Shown here one piece after another: positions 17,734 to 26,173 of a stretch of DNA of 36,558 nt. Numbering within the stretch: position 1 is the stretch's first letter; the number at the start of each line of letters is the position of its first letter. The stretch spans positions 1 to 36,558 of the forward strand of contig JAIXTY010000020.1 of NCBI GenBank assembly GCA_027483705.1, in the 5' to 3' direction. The position numbers were made by a program, and so were the translations under genes. The stretch comes from Rubrivivax sp. (GTDB lineage: Bacteria; Pseudomonadota; Gammaproteobacteria; Burkholderiales; Burkholderiaceae_C). The notes below the pieces were generated by a model, which did not search any database, was not told the origin of the DNA, and worked only from the letters and a program-made list of their open reading frames with translations.

Positions 17734-18585
17734 ATGCTGCACGGCTACTGCCCGCCCGAACGCTTCCTGCCCTACCTGACGTGGACGCAGATCGCTGCGC
17801 TGCCCGACCGCGCCCACACCGTGATCGTGCTGCCCGCCGGCAGCATCGAGCAGCACGGCCCGCACCTGCCCTGCGCGGTGGACAGCGTCATCGCGGCCGG
17901 CGTCGTGGGCCACGCGCTCGCCCGGCTCCCGGCCGAGGTGCCCGCCTACGCGCTGCCGCCCATCACCTTCGGCAAGAGCTGCGAGCACCTGCACTTCCCG
18001 GGCACCGTCACCATCGACGGCGCCACGCTGCAGAAGACGGTGGAGGACATCGGCGAATCCGTGTACCGGATGGGCTTCAGGCGCCTGCTCATCGTCAACG
18101 CCCACGGCGGCCAGCCGCAGGTGATGGAGATGGCCGCCCGCGAACTGCGCCTGCGCCACGGCGACTTCATGGTGCTGCCGCACTTTGCCTGGCGCGTGCC
18201 GCACGTGGCGGGCCAGTACCTCAGCGAACAGGAACGCCGCCTGGCCATGCACGCCGGCCACGCCGAGACGGCACTGATGATGGCGCTGGCCCCGCACACC
18301 GTGCACATGCAGCACGCGGTGGCCAACGTGCCGCCCGAGTTTCCGAGCAAGGTGCTCTCGGCCGACGGCCGCCCGGCCTGCGCCTGGACGGCGCGCGACT
18401 TCGGCAAGAGCGGCGTCATCGGCGACCCGCTGCCCGCCACGCCCGAGCAGGGCCAGGCCATCCTGGACTCGTTGGCCGCGAGCTGGGCCCAGGGCATCAC
18501 CGACCTGCACCGCATGCACTGGATCGAGCGCGACGCCCGCACCTGGGGCATGCTGCACCATGACGGCGACGTGCTCGGTGCGTAA
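17734..18585 (+). CDS. creatininase family amidohydrolase
   Basis: A 283-residue protein of the creatininase/MftE family. Predicted metal ligands are Glu39 and His41 in SIEQHGPHLP, Asp50 in AVD, His124 in NAHGGQ and Glu178 in HAGHAETA. That is the full binuclear set. The HGG instead of the HYE found in true creatininase suggests another cyclic amide or formamide-type substrate, as in MftE or ArfB. Reactions of this family are hydrolytic C-N bond cleavages in the cytosol. ATG 17734 follows an AAGGA ribosome-binding site that is part of a small duplication (CAAGGACTGA at 17705-17714 and 17719-17728). It is the last gene before a 97-base gap that holds the sigma-54 promoter. Confidence 0.87.
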   Translation: MLHGYCPPERFLPYLTWTQIAALPDRAHTVIVLPAGSIEQHGPHLPCAVDSVIAAGVVGHALARLPAEVPAYALPPITFGKSCEHLHFPGTVTIDGATLQKTVEDIGESVYRMGFRRLLIVNAHGGQPQVMEMAARELRLRHGDFMVLPHFAWRVPHVAGQYLSEQERRLAMHAGHAETALMMALAPHTVHMQHAVANVPPEFPSKVLSADGRPACAWTARDFGKSGVIGDPLPATPEQGQAILDSLAASWAQGITDLHRMHWIERDARTWGMLHHDGDVLGA

Positions 18586-18620
18586 CCGCGCCGGCTCGGG
18601 GCGGGCGGCGGCGGAGCCTG

Positions 18621-18636
18621 TGGCACGTCGATTGCA
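18621..18636 (+). promoter_or_regulatory. sigma-54 (-24/-12) promoter
   Basis: TGGCACG (18621-18627), four bases, then TTGCA (18632-18636) match the sigma-54 core consensus TGGCACG-N4-TTGCW at every position and with exact spacing. It sits in the 97-base gap before the ABC binding-protein gene. Transcription would start near 18647, leaving a leader of about 36 bases to ATG 18683. Sigma-54 promoters need an enhancer-binding activator; none is encoded in the window. NtrC (nitrogen limitation) is the natural candidate given the gene content, but I found no proper NtrC site upstream. Confidence 0.8.
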
Positions 18637-18682
18637 CACCGAGCCGCGACCTTGTGAGCCTTCCAACCCAGGAGCGAAGCCC

Positions 18683-19690
18683 ATGTCCTTGATCGACCGC
18701 TGTCCCGCCCGCGCGCTTGCCGCCGCGGCTGCCCTCTTCGCGCTGGCCACCCACGGCCCGGCCGCGCTGGCGCAGGAGAAGTTCTCGTACACCACCAACT
18801 GGTACGCGCAGGCCGAGCACGGCGGCTTCTACCAGGCGCTGGCCACGGGGCTGTACAAGAAGGAGGGCCTGGACGTCACCATCCGCATGGGCGGCCCGCA
18901 GGTCAACATCATGCAGCTCATGGCCGCCGGCCAGACCGACTGCGTGATGGGCTACGACGTGCAGACCTTCAAGAGCTGGGAGACCGGCATCAACGCCGTC
19001 ACCGTGGCCGCCGCCTTCCAGAAGGACCCGCAGGTGCTGATCGGCCACCCCGGCGTGGTCAACAAGATGGAAGACCTGAAGGGCAAGACCATCCTCATCA
19101 GCAGCGCCGCCAACACCACCTACTGGCCCTGGCTGATGGCCACCTACAAGCTCGAGGCGAGCCAGGCGCGGCCCTACACCTTCAACATCCAGCCGTTCAT
19201 CGCCGACAAGAACGTGGTGCAGCAGGGCTACCTGAGCAGCGAGCCCTACGCCATCGAGACGCAGGCCAAGTTCAAGCCCAACGTCTTCCTGCTGTCCGAC
19301 TACGGCTGGCCCCCGTACAGCACCACCATCGTGTGCCTGGAGAAGACGGTGCGCGAGCGCCCGAAGGCCGTGGCCGCCTTCGTGAAGGCCAGCATGGAAG
19401 GCTGGAAGAGCTACCTGAAGGGCGACCCCAAGCCCGCCAACGACCTGATCAAGAAGGACAACCCGAACATGACCGACGACAAGATCGCCGTCGGCATCAA
19501 GCTGCTCAACGAGACGGGCATGGTCTTCGGCGGCGACGCGGCCAGGATGGGCGTGGGCATCATCACCGACGATCGCATGAAGAAGACCTTCGACATGATG
19601 GTGGCGATGAAGCTGATCGACCCCGCGAAGGTGGACGTGCGCAAGACCTACACGACGCAGTTCGTGAAAGACCTGAAGGTCATGCCCTGA
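18683..19690 (+). CDS. ABC transporter substrate-binding protein, NMT1/THI5-like
   Basis: A 335-residue periplasmic binding protein. The signal peptide spans residues 1-30 (ALAAAAALFALATHGPAALA), with cleavage before QEKFSY. The mature part has the NMT1/THI5/SsuA fold signature: YTTNWYAQAEHGGFYQAL, LYKKEGLDVTIRMGGP, then NIMQLMAAGQTDCVMG. It delivers a small N- or S-containing organic molecule to the ATPase/permease encoded downstream. Family members bind thiamine pyrimidines, riboflavin, taurine, nitrate and others, so the ligand is open. The ribosome-binding site AGGAG lies upstream of ATG 18683. It is the first gene behind the sigma-54 promoter and its TGA overlaps the next ATG by one base (TGATG). 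Confidence 0.92.
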   Translation: MSLIDRCPARALAAAAALFALATHGPAALAQEKFSYTTNWYAQAEHGGFYQALATGLYKKEGLDVTIRMGGPQVNIMQLMAAGQTDCVMGYDVQTFKSWETGINAVTVAAAFQKDPQVLIGHPGVVNKMEDLKGKTILISSAANTTYWPWLMATYKLEASQARPYTFNIQPFIADKNVVQQGYLSSEPYAIETQAKFKPNVFLLSDYGWPPYSTTIVCLEKTVRERPKAVAAFVKASMEGWKSYLKGDPKPANDLIKKDNPNMTDDKIAVGIKLLNETGMVFGGDAARMGVGIITDDRMKKTFDMMVAMKLIDPAKVDVRKTYTTQFVKDLKVMP

Positions 19691-20625
19691 TGGGGGTGCC
19701 GGTCGTCGACCTCGCGGCAGGCCGGCCTGCCGAGCAGGCCGCGGCCATCGACGCGGCGCTGCGCGAGCACGGCTTCTTCGCGGCGCTGAACCACGGCATC
19801 GAGGCGGCGGTCGTGACCGCCGCGTTCGATGCCGGGCATCGGTTCTTTGCGTTGGGCGAGGCCGACAAGCGCCGCTGGCACATCGACGGCTGGCCGCTGA
19901 AGCGCGGCTTCGATCCCGTCGGCTGGCAGGCGCTCGACCCCACGCAGCCGCCCGACGTCAAGGAAAGCTTCTACCTCGGCGTGGAGGCCATCGGCCCGAA
20001 CCAGTGGCCCGACGAGGCGCTGGTGCCCGGCTTCCGCGCCGCGATGGAGGCCTACTCCGCCGCCTGCGACGCGCTGGCGCGGCGGCTGATGGCGTTGTAC
20101 GAGCGGGCGCTGGGCCTGCCCACCGGCCACTTCGACGCCTTCATGCGCCACCCCACTTGCACGACACGCCTGCTGCACTACCCGCCGCAGCCCGCCGTCG
20201 TCGCCCCGGGCCAGATCGGCTGCGGCGCGCACACCGACTGGGGCGCGCTCACGCTGCTGGCGCAGGACGACGCCGGCGGCCTGCAGGTGCAGGGCCGCGA
20301 CGGCACCTGGACCGACGTGACGCCGATCCCCGGCGCCTTCGTCGTGAACATCGGCGACCTGATGGCGCGCTGGACACACGACCGCTGGCGCTCGACGATG
20401 CACCGCGTGGTCAACCGCGCGCTTTCCAAGGATCCGGGGCGCGAGCGCTGGAGCATCGCCTACTTCTTCGATCTCGACGCCGAGGCCGTGATCCTGCCGC
20501 TGCCCGGCTGCGTGCCGGCCGGCGAGACGCCGCGCTACGGCCCCATCACCGCGGGCGAACACCTCGTCGAGATGTACCGCCGCACCACCGTCAAGCCCGG
20601 GGTCAAGCCCCCCGTCGCCGCATGA
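19690..20625 (+). CDS. isopenicillin N synthase-like 2-oxoglutarate/Fe(II) oxygenase
   Basis: A 311-residue double-stranded beta-helix oxygenase of the IPNS/2OG-FeII family. The Fe ligands are His181 and Asp183 in HTDWGALTLL and His238 in HRVVNR. The 2-oxoglutarate-binding Arg253/Ser255 pair (RWS) follows at the expected distance. The DIOX_N domain occupies about residues 1-120 (VPVVDLAAG, HGFFAALNHGI). It would hydroxylate, desaturate or demethylate the substrate using O2. Its gene lies between the binding protein and the ABC ATPase, overlapping the first by one base and the second by four (ATGA). Its action on the transported compound is therefore a fair inference. Confidence 0.9.
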   Translation: MGVPVVDLAAGRPAEQAAAIDAALREHGFFAALNHGIEAAVVTAAFDAGHRFFALGEADKRRWHIDGWPLKRGFDPVGWQALDPTQPPDVKESFYLGVEAIGPNQWPDEALVPGFRAAMEAYSAACDALARRLMALYERALGLPTGHFDAFMRHPTCTTRLLHYPPQPAVVAPGQIGCGAHTDWGALTLLAQDDAGGLQVQGRDGTWTDVTPIPGAFVVNIGDLMARWTHDRWRSTMHRVVNRALSKDPGRERWSIAYFFDLDAEAVILPLPGCVPAGETPRYGPITAGEHLVEMYRRTTVKPGVKPPVAA

Positions 20626-21416
20626 ACCCGATCCCCGCCGTCGAGGTGCTCTCGGCCGAAAAGACCTATCCCAACGGCACCCAGGCCCTGCTGCCGGTGA
20701 ACCTGACGGTGCCCGAGGGCGAGTTCGTCACGCTGCTCGGCCCCAGCGGCTGCGGCAAGAGCACGCTGCTCAAGATGGTGGCCGGCCTGTTGACGGCCAC
20801 CGACGGCCGGCTGCTGCTGTGGCGCAAGCCCGTGGAGCAGGTGGAAAGCACCGGCCACGCCCTGAGCTTCGTGTTCCAGGAAGCCACGCTCATGCCCTGG
20901 GCGCGCGTGATGGCCAACGTGCGCCTGCCGCTCGACCTGGCCGGCGTGCCGCGGGCCGAGAGCGAGCCGCGCGTGCGCGAGGTTCTGCGCCTGGTGGGCC
21001 TGGAGAAGTTCGAGAACGCGCTGCCGCGCGAACTGAGCGGCGGCATGCAGATGCGCGTGAGCATCGCGCGCGGCCTCGTGACGCGACCCAACCTGCTCCT
21101 GATGGACGAGCCCTTCGGCGCGCTCGACGAGATCACCCGCAACCGGCTCGACAGCGACCTGCTGCAGCTGTGGGCGGCGCAGAAGCTGACGGTGATGTTC
21201 GTCACCCACAGCATCTACGAGGCGGTGTTCCTGTCGCAGCGCGTGGTGGTGATGGCGGCGCGGCCCGGCCGCGTCGTCGACGAGATCCTCATCGACGAGC
21301 CCTTCCCGCGCAGCGCCGACTTCCGGGTCTCCACGCGCTTTGCCGCACACGCCAAGCGGCTGCAGGACGCGCTGCTCAAGGCCAGCGGCGCCGACGCCGA
21401 CCAGGCGCTGGCCTGA
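20622..21416 (+). CDS. ABC transporter ATP-binding protein (SsuB/TauB-like)
   Basis: A 264-residue ATPase. It has Walker A GPSGCGKST at 40-48, Q-loop Gln86, signature LSGGM at 138-142, Walker B LLLMDEPF at 158-165, D-loop GALDE and switch His196 in VTHS. The closest group is the SsuB/TauB/NrtD ATPases that serve NMT1-type importers. It drives uptake through the permease encoded 12 bases downstream. The start codon overlaps the oxygenase stop by four bases. Confidence 0.94.
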   Translation: MNPIPAVEVLSAEKTYPNGTQALLPVNLTVPEGEFVTLLGPSGCGKSTLLKMVAGLLTATDGRLLLWRKPVEQVESTGHALSFVFQEATLMPWARVMANVRLPLDLAGVPRAESEPRVREVLRLVGLEKFENALPRELSGGMQMRVSIARGLVTRPNLLLMDEPFGALDEITRNRLDSDLLQLWAAQKLTVMFVTHSIYEAVFLSQRVVVMAARPGRVVDEILIDEPFPRSADFRVSTRFAAHAKRLQDALLKASGADADQALA

Positions 21417-21428
21417 GCCCTGCCCGCC

Positions 21429-22211
21429 ATGACCGCTTCCACGAACAAGATCGTCTGGCCCGCGCTGGTGGCCGTGCTGCTGATCGGCGCCTGGCAGGCG
21501 CTGGTCGTCGTCTACAAGCTGCCGCCCTTCCTGGTGCCCAGCCCCATGAACGTGGCCGAGACGCTGGTCAAGGACGCCGGGTTGCTGTTCGGCGCGCTCT
21601 ACACCACGCTGAAGATCACGCTCTTCGCCTTCCTGTGCGCCACCGTGCTGGGCGTGCTGATCGCGTTTGCCTTCGTGCAGAGCCGCGTCATCGAGACGGC
21701 GCTGTTCCCCTACGCCGTGCTGCTGCAGGTGACGCCCATCGTGGCCATCGCGCCGCTGATCATCATCTGGGTCAAGGACCCGACCGCCAGCCTGGTGATC
21801 TGCGCCACGCTGGTGGCCCTGTTCCCCATCATCGCCAATACCACCTTGGGCCTGCGCAGCGTGAACCCGGGGCTCATGAGCTACTTCAAGCTCAACCGCG
21901 CCACGCGGGTGCAGACGCTGCTGCGGCTGCGCATCCCGAGTGCGCTGCCTTACTTCTTCGGCGGGCTGCGCATCAGCTCGGGCCTGGCGCTCATCGGCGC
22001 CGTGGTGGCCGAGTTCGTGGCGGGTACGGGAGGCACCGGCACGGGGCTGGCGTACCAGATCCTGCAGGCCGGCTACCAGCTCAACATCCCGCGCATGTTC
22101 GCGGCGCTCGTGCTCATCACCGTCACCGGCGTGCTGCTGTTCGCGCTGATGGCGGTGCTCAGCAAGTGGGCGCTGGGCTCGTGGCACGAAAGCGAACAGG
22201 CTCATGACTGA
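21429..22211 (+). CDS. ABC transporter permease (SsuC/TauC-like)
   Basis: A 260-residue inner-membrane protein with about six transmembrane spans (BPD_transp_1 fold). The segment PPFLVPSPMNVAETL near residue 32 is typical of the SsuC/TauC/ThiX group. The cytoplasmic coupling (EAA-like) loop lies around 141-172 (LRSVNPGLMSYFKLN through RLRIPSALP). It forms the homodimeric channel of the importer whose binding protein is encoded at 18683 and ATPase at 20622. Its 3' end overlaps the next amidohydrolase start by eight bases, so the importer and the downstream enzymes are translated as one unit. Confidence 0.94.
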   Translation: MTASTNKIVWPALVAVLLIGAWQALVVVYKLPPFLVPSPMNVAETLVKDAGLLFGALYTTLKITLFAFLCATVLGVLIAFAFVQSRVIETALFPYAVLLQVTPIVAIAPLIIIWVKDPTASLVICATLVALFPIIANTTLGLRSVNPGLMSYFKLNRATRVQTLLRLRIPSALPYFFGGLRISSGLALIGAVVAEFVAGTGGTGTGLAYQILQAGYQLNIPRMFAALVLITVTGVLLFALMAVLSKWALGSWHESEQAHD

Positions 22212-23637
22212 CGACATCCTCATCCGCGGCGCCGAGGCGCTGCTCACCGGCCAGACGGGCGCTGCCGCGCGCGCGACGGGCGGCTCCGACATCCGCGTGA
22301 AGGCCGGCGTCATCAGCGCCATCGGCAGGCTCACCCCCGAGCCCGGCGAGCGGGTGCTCGATGCCACCGGCTGCGTCGTCTATCCCGGCTGGGTGAACAC
22401 CCACCACCACCTGTTCCAGAGCCTGCTCAAGGGCATCCCGGCCGGCATCAACCTGGCGCTGGTGCCCTGGCTGGCCGCCGTGCCGGTGGCCTACCGCCGC
22501 CACTTCGACCACGAGGCCGCGCTGCGCCTGGCCGCGCGCGTGGGGCTGGTGGAGCTGGCCCTCTCGGGCTGCACCACGGTGTGCGACCACCAGTACCACT
22601 ACTGGCCCGGCATGCCCTTCGACGCCAGCGAGGCCGTCTTCGACGAAGCCGACAAGCTCGGCCTGCGCTTCGTGCTGGCCCGCGGCGGCCAGACGCAGGC
22701 CCGGCCTGGCGTGGACACCAACGCGCCGCCGCAGGTGTTGCCCGAGACGCTGGACGGCTTCCTCGCCAGCGTCGAGCGCGACGTGCACCGCTTCCACGAC
22801 GCCGGCCCGATGGCCATGCGCCGCGTGGCCAGTGCCATCACCACGCCCAACTGGAGCTGCGCGGCCGAGCACCTCAAGCCGCTGGCGCGCGAGGCGCGGC
22901 GCCTGGGCATCCGCCTGCACAGCCACCTGAACGAAACCTACGACTACGTGCGCTGGGCGCGCGAGCAGCACAAGATGTCGCCGATGCAGTTCGTGGCCGA
23001 GCACGAGTGGGTGGGCGAGGACGTCTGGTACGCCCACATGGTGCACCTGTCCGACGCCGACCTGCAGATCTGCGCCGACACGCAGACCGGCATCGCCCAC
23101 TGCCCGCAGAGCAACGGCCGCCTGGGCAGCGGCATCGCCCGCATCCCCGAGGCGATGGCGCTCGGCGTGCCCGTGGGCCTGGCGGTGGACGGCGCGGCCA
23201 GCAACGAGGCCGCCGACATGGCCAGCGAGGCGCACATGGCCTGGCTGGTGCACCGGGCCGACCCGCGCGCCGGCGAGCGCAACGATGCGCGCAGCCCCGG
23301 CCACCGCACCGTGCAGCCCGGCGGCCACAGCGCGGCCATGACGGTGGAAGACGTCATCCACATCGGCACCGCCGGCGGCGCCCGCGTGCTGGGCCTGCCC
23401 GGCGTGGGCACGCTGCAGCCGGGCATGGCCGCCGACATCGCTGTGTATGACCTCGACCAGCCGCGCCACTTCGGCCTGCGCGACCCCGCCATCGGCCCGG
23501 TGGCCAGCGGCGGCCGGCCGACGCTGAAGTGGCTGCTGTGCCACGGCCGCGTGGTCGTGGAGAACGACACCATCCCCGGCCTCGACATGGCGCAGCTGCG
23601 CGCCGAGGCCGAGGCCTTCGTCAGGACCCTGCCGTGA
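22204..23637 (+). CDS. amidohydrolase, ATZ/TRZ and 8-oxoguanine deaminase-like (paralogue 2)
   Basis: A 477-residue amidohydrolase-superfamily enzyme. The HxH ligands are His67 and His69 in NTHHHLF. Further ligand motifs are HSHLNET, YAHMVHL and AVDGAASNEAAD, and a C-terminal LQPGMAADIAVYDL block closes the beta-sandwich. It is a paralogue of the 13560 deaminase but lacks its PCSPFSVSP loop (ITTPNWSCAAEH here), so the substrate pocket probably differs. The expected reaction is hydrolytic deamination or dechlorination-type displacement on an aromatic N-heterocycle, releasing ammonia. It overlaps the permease gene by eight bases and the next FAD oxidoreductase gene by four (GTGA), so it is tightly coupled to both. 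Confidence 0.88.
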   Translation: MTDDILIRGAEALLTGQTGAAARATGGSDIRVKAGVISAIGRLTPEPGERVLDATGCVVYPGWVNTHHHLFQSLLKGIPAGINLALVPWLAAVPVAYRRHFDHEAALRLAARVGLVELALSGCTTVCDHQYHYWPGMPFDASEAVFDEADKLGLRFVLARGGQTQARPGVDTNAPPQVLPETLDGFLASVERDVHRFHDAGPMAMRRVASAITTPNWSCAAEHLKPLAREARRLGIRLHSHLNETYDYVRWAREQHKMSPMQFVAEHEWVGEDVWYAHMVHLSDADLQICADTQTGIAHCPQSNGRLGSGIARIPEAMALGVPVGLAVDGAASNEAADMASEAHMAWLVHRADPRAGERNDARSPGHRTVQPGGHSAAMTVEDVIHIGTAGGARVLGLPGVGTLQPGMAADIAVYDLDQPRHFGLRDPAIGPVASGGRPTLKWLLCHGRVVVENDTIPGLDMAQLRAEAEAFVRTLP

Positions 23638-25109
23638 ACGCCCCCACCGCCAACGAGTTCGACGCCGCCCGTGTGGCCGCGGCCACCGCCGCCATCGCCG
23701 CGCGGCTGCCGGCGCTGGAGTGGATCACCGACAGCCGCGTCGAGCGCCTGAGCCAGGACTTCTACTGGTTCAGCCCCGTGCTCAAGCGCCAGCTCGAACA
23801 CCTGCGCGCACACGCCGTGGCGCGGCCGCGCACCGAAGACGAGATCCGCGCCGTGGTGGCCGCCTGCGCCGCCGAGCGCGTGCCGATCACCGTGCGCGGC
23901 AGCGGCACCGGCAACTACGGCCAGTGCATGCCGCTGCACGGCGGGGTGATCCTGGATCTCTCCGCCTACAACCAGCTGCTGTGGTGCAAGGGCGGCGTGG
24001 GCCGCGCACAGGCCGGCATCCGCATGATGGAGATGGACCGGCAGACACAGCAGGTCCAGGAAGGGCCGAATGGGAGCCTGGGCTGGGAACTGCGCTGCGT
24101 GCCCAGCACCTTCCGCAGCGCCACGCTGGGCGGCCTGTACGGCGGCGGCTTCGGTGGCGTCGGCAGCATCAACTTCGGCCCGCTGGCCAGCACCGGCAAC
24201 GTGCTGGGCGTGCGCGCCATGACCATCGAACCCGAGCCCAAGGTGGTGGAGCTGCGCGCCCCCGAGGCGCTGCTGCTGCACCACGTGTACGGCACCAACG
24301 GCCTGGTGCTCGAACTCGAGGTGGCGCTGGCCCCGGCGCACGCGTGGCTGGAGGCCATCGTGTGCTTCGGGGCCTTCGACGCGGCCATCGACTTTGCCGA
24401 CGCGCTGGCCCACGCGCCGGGTGTCATCAAGAAGAGCGTCACGCTGCAGGCCGCGCCCATCCCCGACCTGCTGCTGGCCGCCACGCCGCTGCTCAAGGGC
24501 ACGATGGCGCCCGGCAGCCACGCCGTCTTCGTGCTCGTGGCCGAGGCCAGCGAGCCGGCGCTGCAGCAGCTGGTGGCCGAGTTTGGCGGCCGCATCACCC
24601 ACCGCAAGACCGCGGCCGAGGTGAAGAGCAGCAACCGCACCATCGTCGAGTACACCTGGAACCACACCACGCTGCACGCGATGAAGGTGGACAAGTCGCT
24701 CACCTACATCCAGAGCGGCTTCGAGGCCGGCCGCCACAAGGCGCAGGCGCGGGCGCTGCGCGCGCACTTCGGCGACGAGGTGCTCACGCACCTGGAGTTC
24801 ATCCGCACCAAGGAAGGCGCGATGACCTGCTCGGGCCTGCAGCTCGTGCGCTACCGCAGCGACGAGCGGCTCGACGAGGTCATGCAGATCCACCGCGAGC
24901 ACGGCGTCTACATCGCCAACCCGCACGTGTGGGTGGTGGAAGACGGCAAGCAGGGCCAGGTGAACCCCGACGTCGTGGCCACCAAGATGCGCTTCGACCC
25001 GATGGGCCTGCTCAACCCCGGCAAGCTGCGCGGCTGGGCCGAGCGGGAGCGCATCGCGGCCGACGTTGCCGCCGGCCGCGTGAGCCTGTCGACGCTGCCG
25101 AGCTTCTAG
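23634..25109 (+). CDS. FAD-binding oxidoreductase, GlcD/PCMH-type (paralogue 2)
   Basis: A 491-residue flavoprotein, paralogous to the gene at 15250. It shares YWFSPVL near 44-50, the FAD loop RGSGTGNYGQ at 88-97, GGLYGGGFGGVGS, YGTNGLVLELEVALAP, the cap motif YTWNHTTLHAMK and the closing PMGLLNPGKLRGW. The start is GTG 23634, overlapping the amidohydrolase stop (GTGA); no ATG fits. It probably oxidises the product or precursor of the coupled amidohydrolase. The catalytic residues of this subgroup are not known to me. The presence of two such paralogues at the two ends of the cluster suggests two oxidation steps or two related substrates. Confidence 0.87.
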   Translation: MNAPTANEFDAARVAAATAAIAARLPALEWITDSRVERLSQDFYWFSPVLKRQLEHLRAHAVARPRTEDEIRAVVAACAAERVPITVRGSGTGNYGQCMPLHGGVILDLSAYNQLLWCKGGVGRAQAGIRMMEMDRQTQQVQEGPNGSLGWELRCVPSTFRSATLGGLYGGGFGGVGSINFGPLASTGNVLGVRAMTIEPEPKVVELRAPEALLLHHVYGTNGLVLELEVALAPAHAWLEAIVCFGAFDAAIDFADALAHAPGVIKKSVTLQAAPIPDLLLAATPLLKGTMAPGSHAVFVLVAEASEPALQQLVAEFGGRITHRKTAAEVKSSNRTIVEYTWNHTTLHAMKVDKSLTYIQSGFEAGRHKAQARALRAHFGDEVLTHLEFIRTKEGAMTCSGLQLVRYRSDERLDEVMQIHREHGVYIANPHVWVVEDGKQGQVNPDVVATKMRFDPMGLLNPGKLRGWAERERIAADVAAGRVSLSTLPSF

Positions 25110-25132
25110 GCCAGACCCCGCCGGAGCGCGCC

Positions 25133-26164
25133 ATGCTCGTCACCCGCCAACCGGTCTTCCGCAAGTTCTGGCACCCGGTGATGCCGCTCACTCAGCTGCA
25201 GGGCGGCACGCCGCAGCCCTTCACCTTGCTGGGCGAGGCCATCGTGCTCTTCATCGGCGCCGATGGCGAGCCCAAGGCGCTGAAGGACCGCTGCTGCCAC
25301 CGCACGGCCAGGCTCAGCAAGGGCCGCTGCGTCAACGGCGCGCTGGAGTGCGGCTACCACGGGTGGACGTACGACGGCACCGGCCGCGTGATCCGCATCC
25401 CGCAGTACGACGAGGGCCGCGAGATCCCGGCCGGCTACTGCACCCCGGCCTACCGCTGCCATGCCGCCTACGGCTACGCCTGGGTGGCGCTGGAAGAACC
25501 CATTGCGCCGATCCCCGAGATGCCCGAGTTCGGCGCGCCCGGCTGGCGCACCATCTTCCAGTTCCACGAGGTCTGGGCCACGAGCCCGGTGCGGGCGCTG
25601 GAAAACAGCTTCGACAACAGCCACTTCAGCTTCGTGCACCGTGCCACCTTCGGCGTGGCGGCGCAGCCCAAGCCGAGCCGGTACGAGATCGTCGAGCAGG
25701 ACGGCGGCTCGGGTGGCTTCTATGCCGAGACGGTGATCGCCGCCACCAACCCGCCGGCCTTCCACCGCGTGAGCGGCACCACCGAGCCGATCACGCAGCG
25801 CCACATGCGCAACGCCTTCTACCTGCCGTTTGCGCGCCGGCTCGACATCGAGTACCCGAGCGGCGTGCGCCACGTCATCCTGAACGGCTTCACGCCCATC
25901 GACGACGGCCACATCCAGCTGTGCCAGTGGCTGTTCCGCAACGACACCGAGGCTGACTGCCCGGCGCAGCTGCTGATCGACTTCGATCACGTCATCACGC
26001 GCGAGGACAAGGACATCCTCGAGTCCACCGACCCCGACGCCGTGGTCGATCTGCGCCGCCGCGGTGTGGAGTTCAGCATGGACTCCGACCGCCCGGGCAT
26101 CCTGATCCGCAAGCAGCTGATGGAGCTGCTGGCCCGTCACGGCGAAGTCGAAGTCCACCGCTAG
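25133..26164 (+). CDS. Rieske non-haem iron oxygenase, alpha subunit
   Basis: A 343-residue ring-hydroxylating-type oxygenase. The Rieske [2Fe-2S] ligands are Cys54, His56, Cys73 and His76 (CxH-x16-CxxH). The mononuclear iron site is seen in ENSFDNSHFSFVH, with the bridging Asp161 and ligands His164 and His169; the third acidic ligand would lie in the C-terminal half. The size and single-subunit look match the vanillate demethylase/HpxD/NdmA group of monooxygenases and N- or O-demethylases. Such enzymes need a reductase, and none is encoded nearby. It lies 23 bases after the FAD oxidoreductase gene and nine before eutB. Purine-related precedents (HpxD, N-methylxanthine demethylases) fit the deaminase neighbours but do not prove the substrate. 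Confidence 0.9.
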   Translation: MLVTRQPVFRKFWHPVMPLTQLQGGTPQPFTLLGEAIVLFIGADGEPKALKDRCCHRTARLSKGRCVNGALECGYHGWTYDGTGRVIRIPQYDEGREIPAGYCTPAYRCHAAYGYAWVALEEPIAPIPEMPEFGAPGWRTIFQFHEVWATSPVRALENSFDNSHFSFVHRATFGVAAQPKPSRYEIVEQDGGSGGFYAETVIAATNPPAFHRVSGTTEPITQRHMRNAFYLPFARRLDIEYPSGVRHVILNGFTPIDDGHIQLCQWLFRNDTEADCPAQLLIDFDHVITREDKDILESTDPDAVVDLRRRGVEFSMDSDRPGILIRKQLMELLARHGEVEVHR

Positions 26165-26173
26165 CATCCGCGC

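Noticed and set aside
18554..18582. NtrC-like half-sites TGCACC and GGTGCG upstream of the sigma-54 promoter
   Set aside because: The half-sites are separated by 17 bases instead of about five and lie in the creatininase coding sequence, so they are not a credible NtrC dyad.
17734..18585. Calling the creatininase-family gene a true creatinine amidohydrolase
   Set aside because: The second metal motif is HGG rather than HYE, and no creatinase or sarcosine oxidase genes accompany it, so only the family name is justified.
26165..26173. Cobalamin riboswitch in front of eutBC
   Set aside because: Only nine bases separate the Rieske and eutB genes; no room for an aptamer and no B12-box-like sequence.
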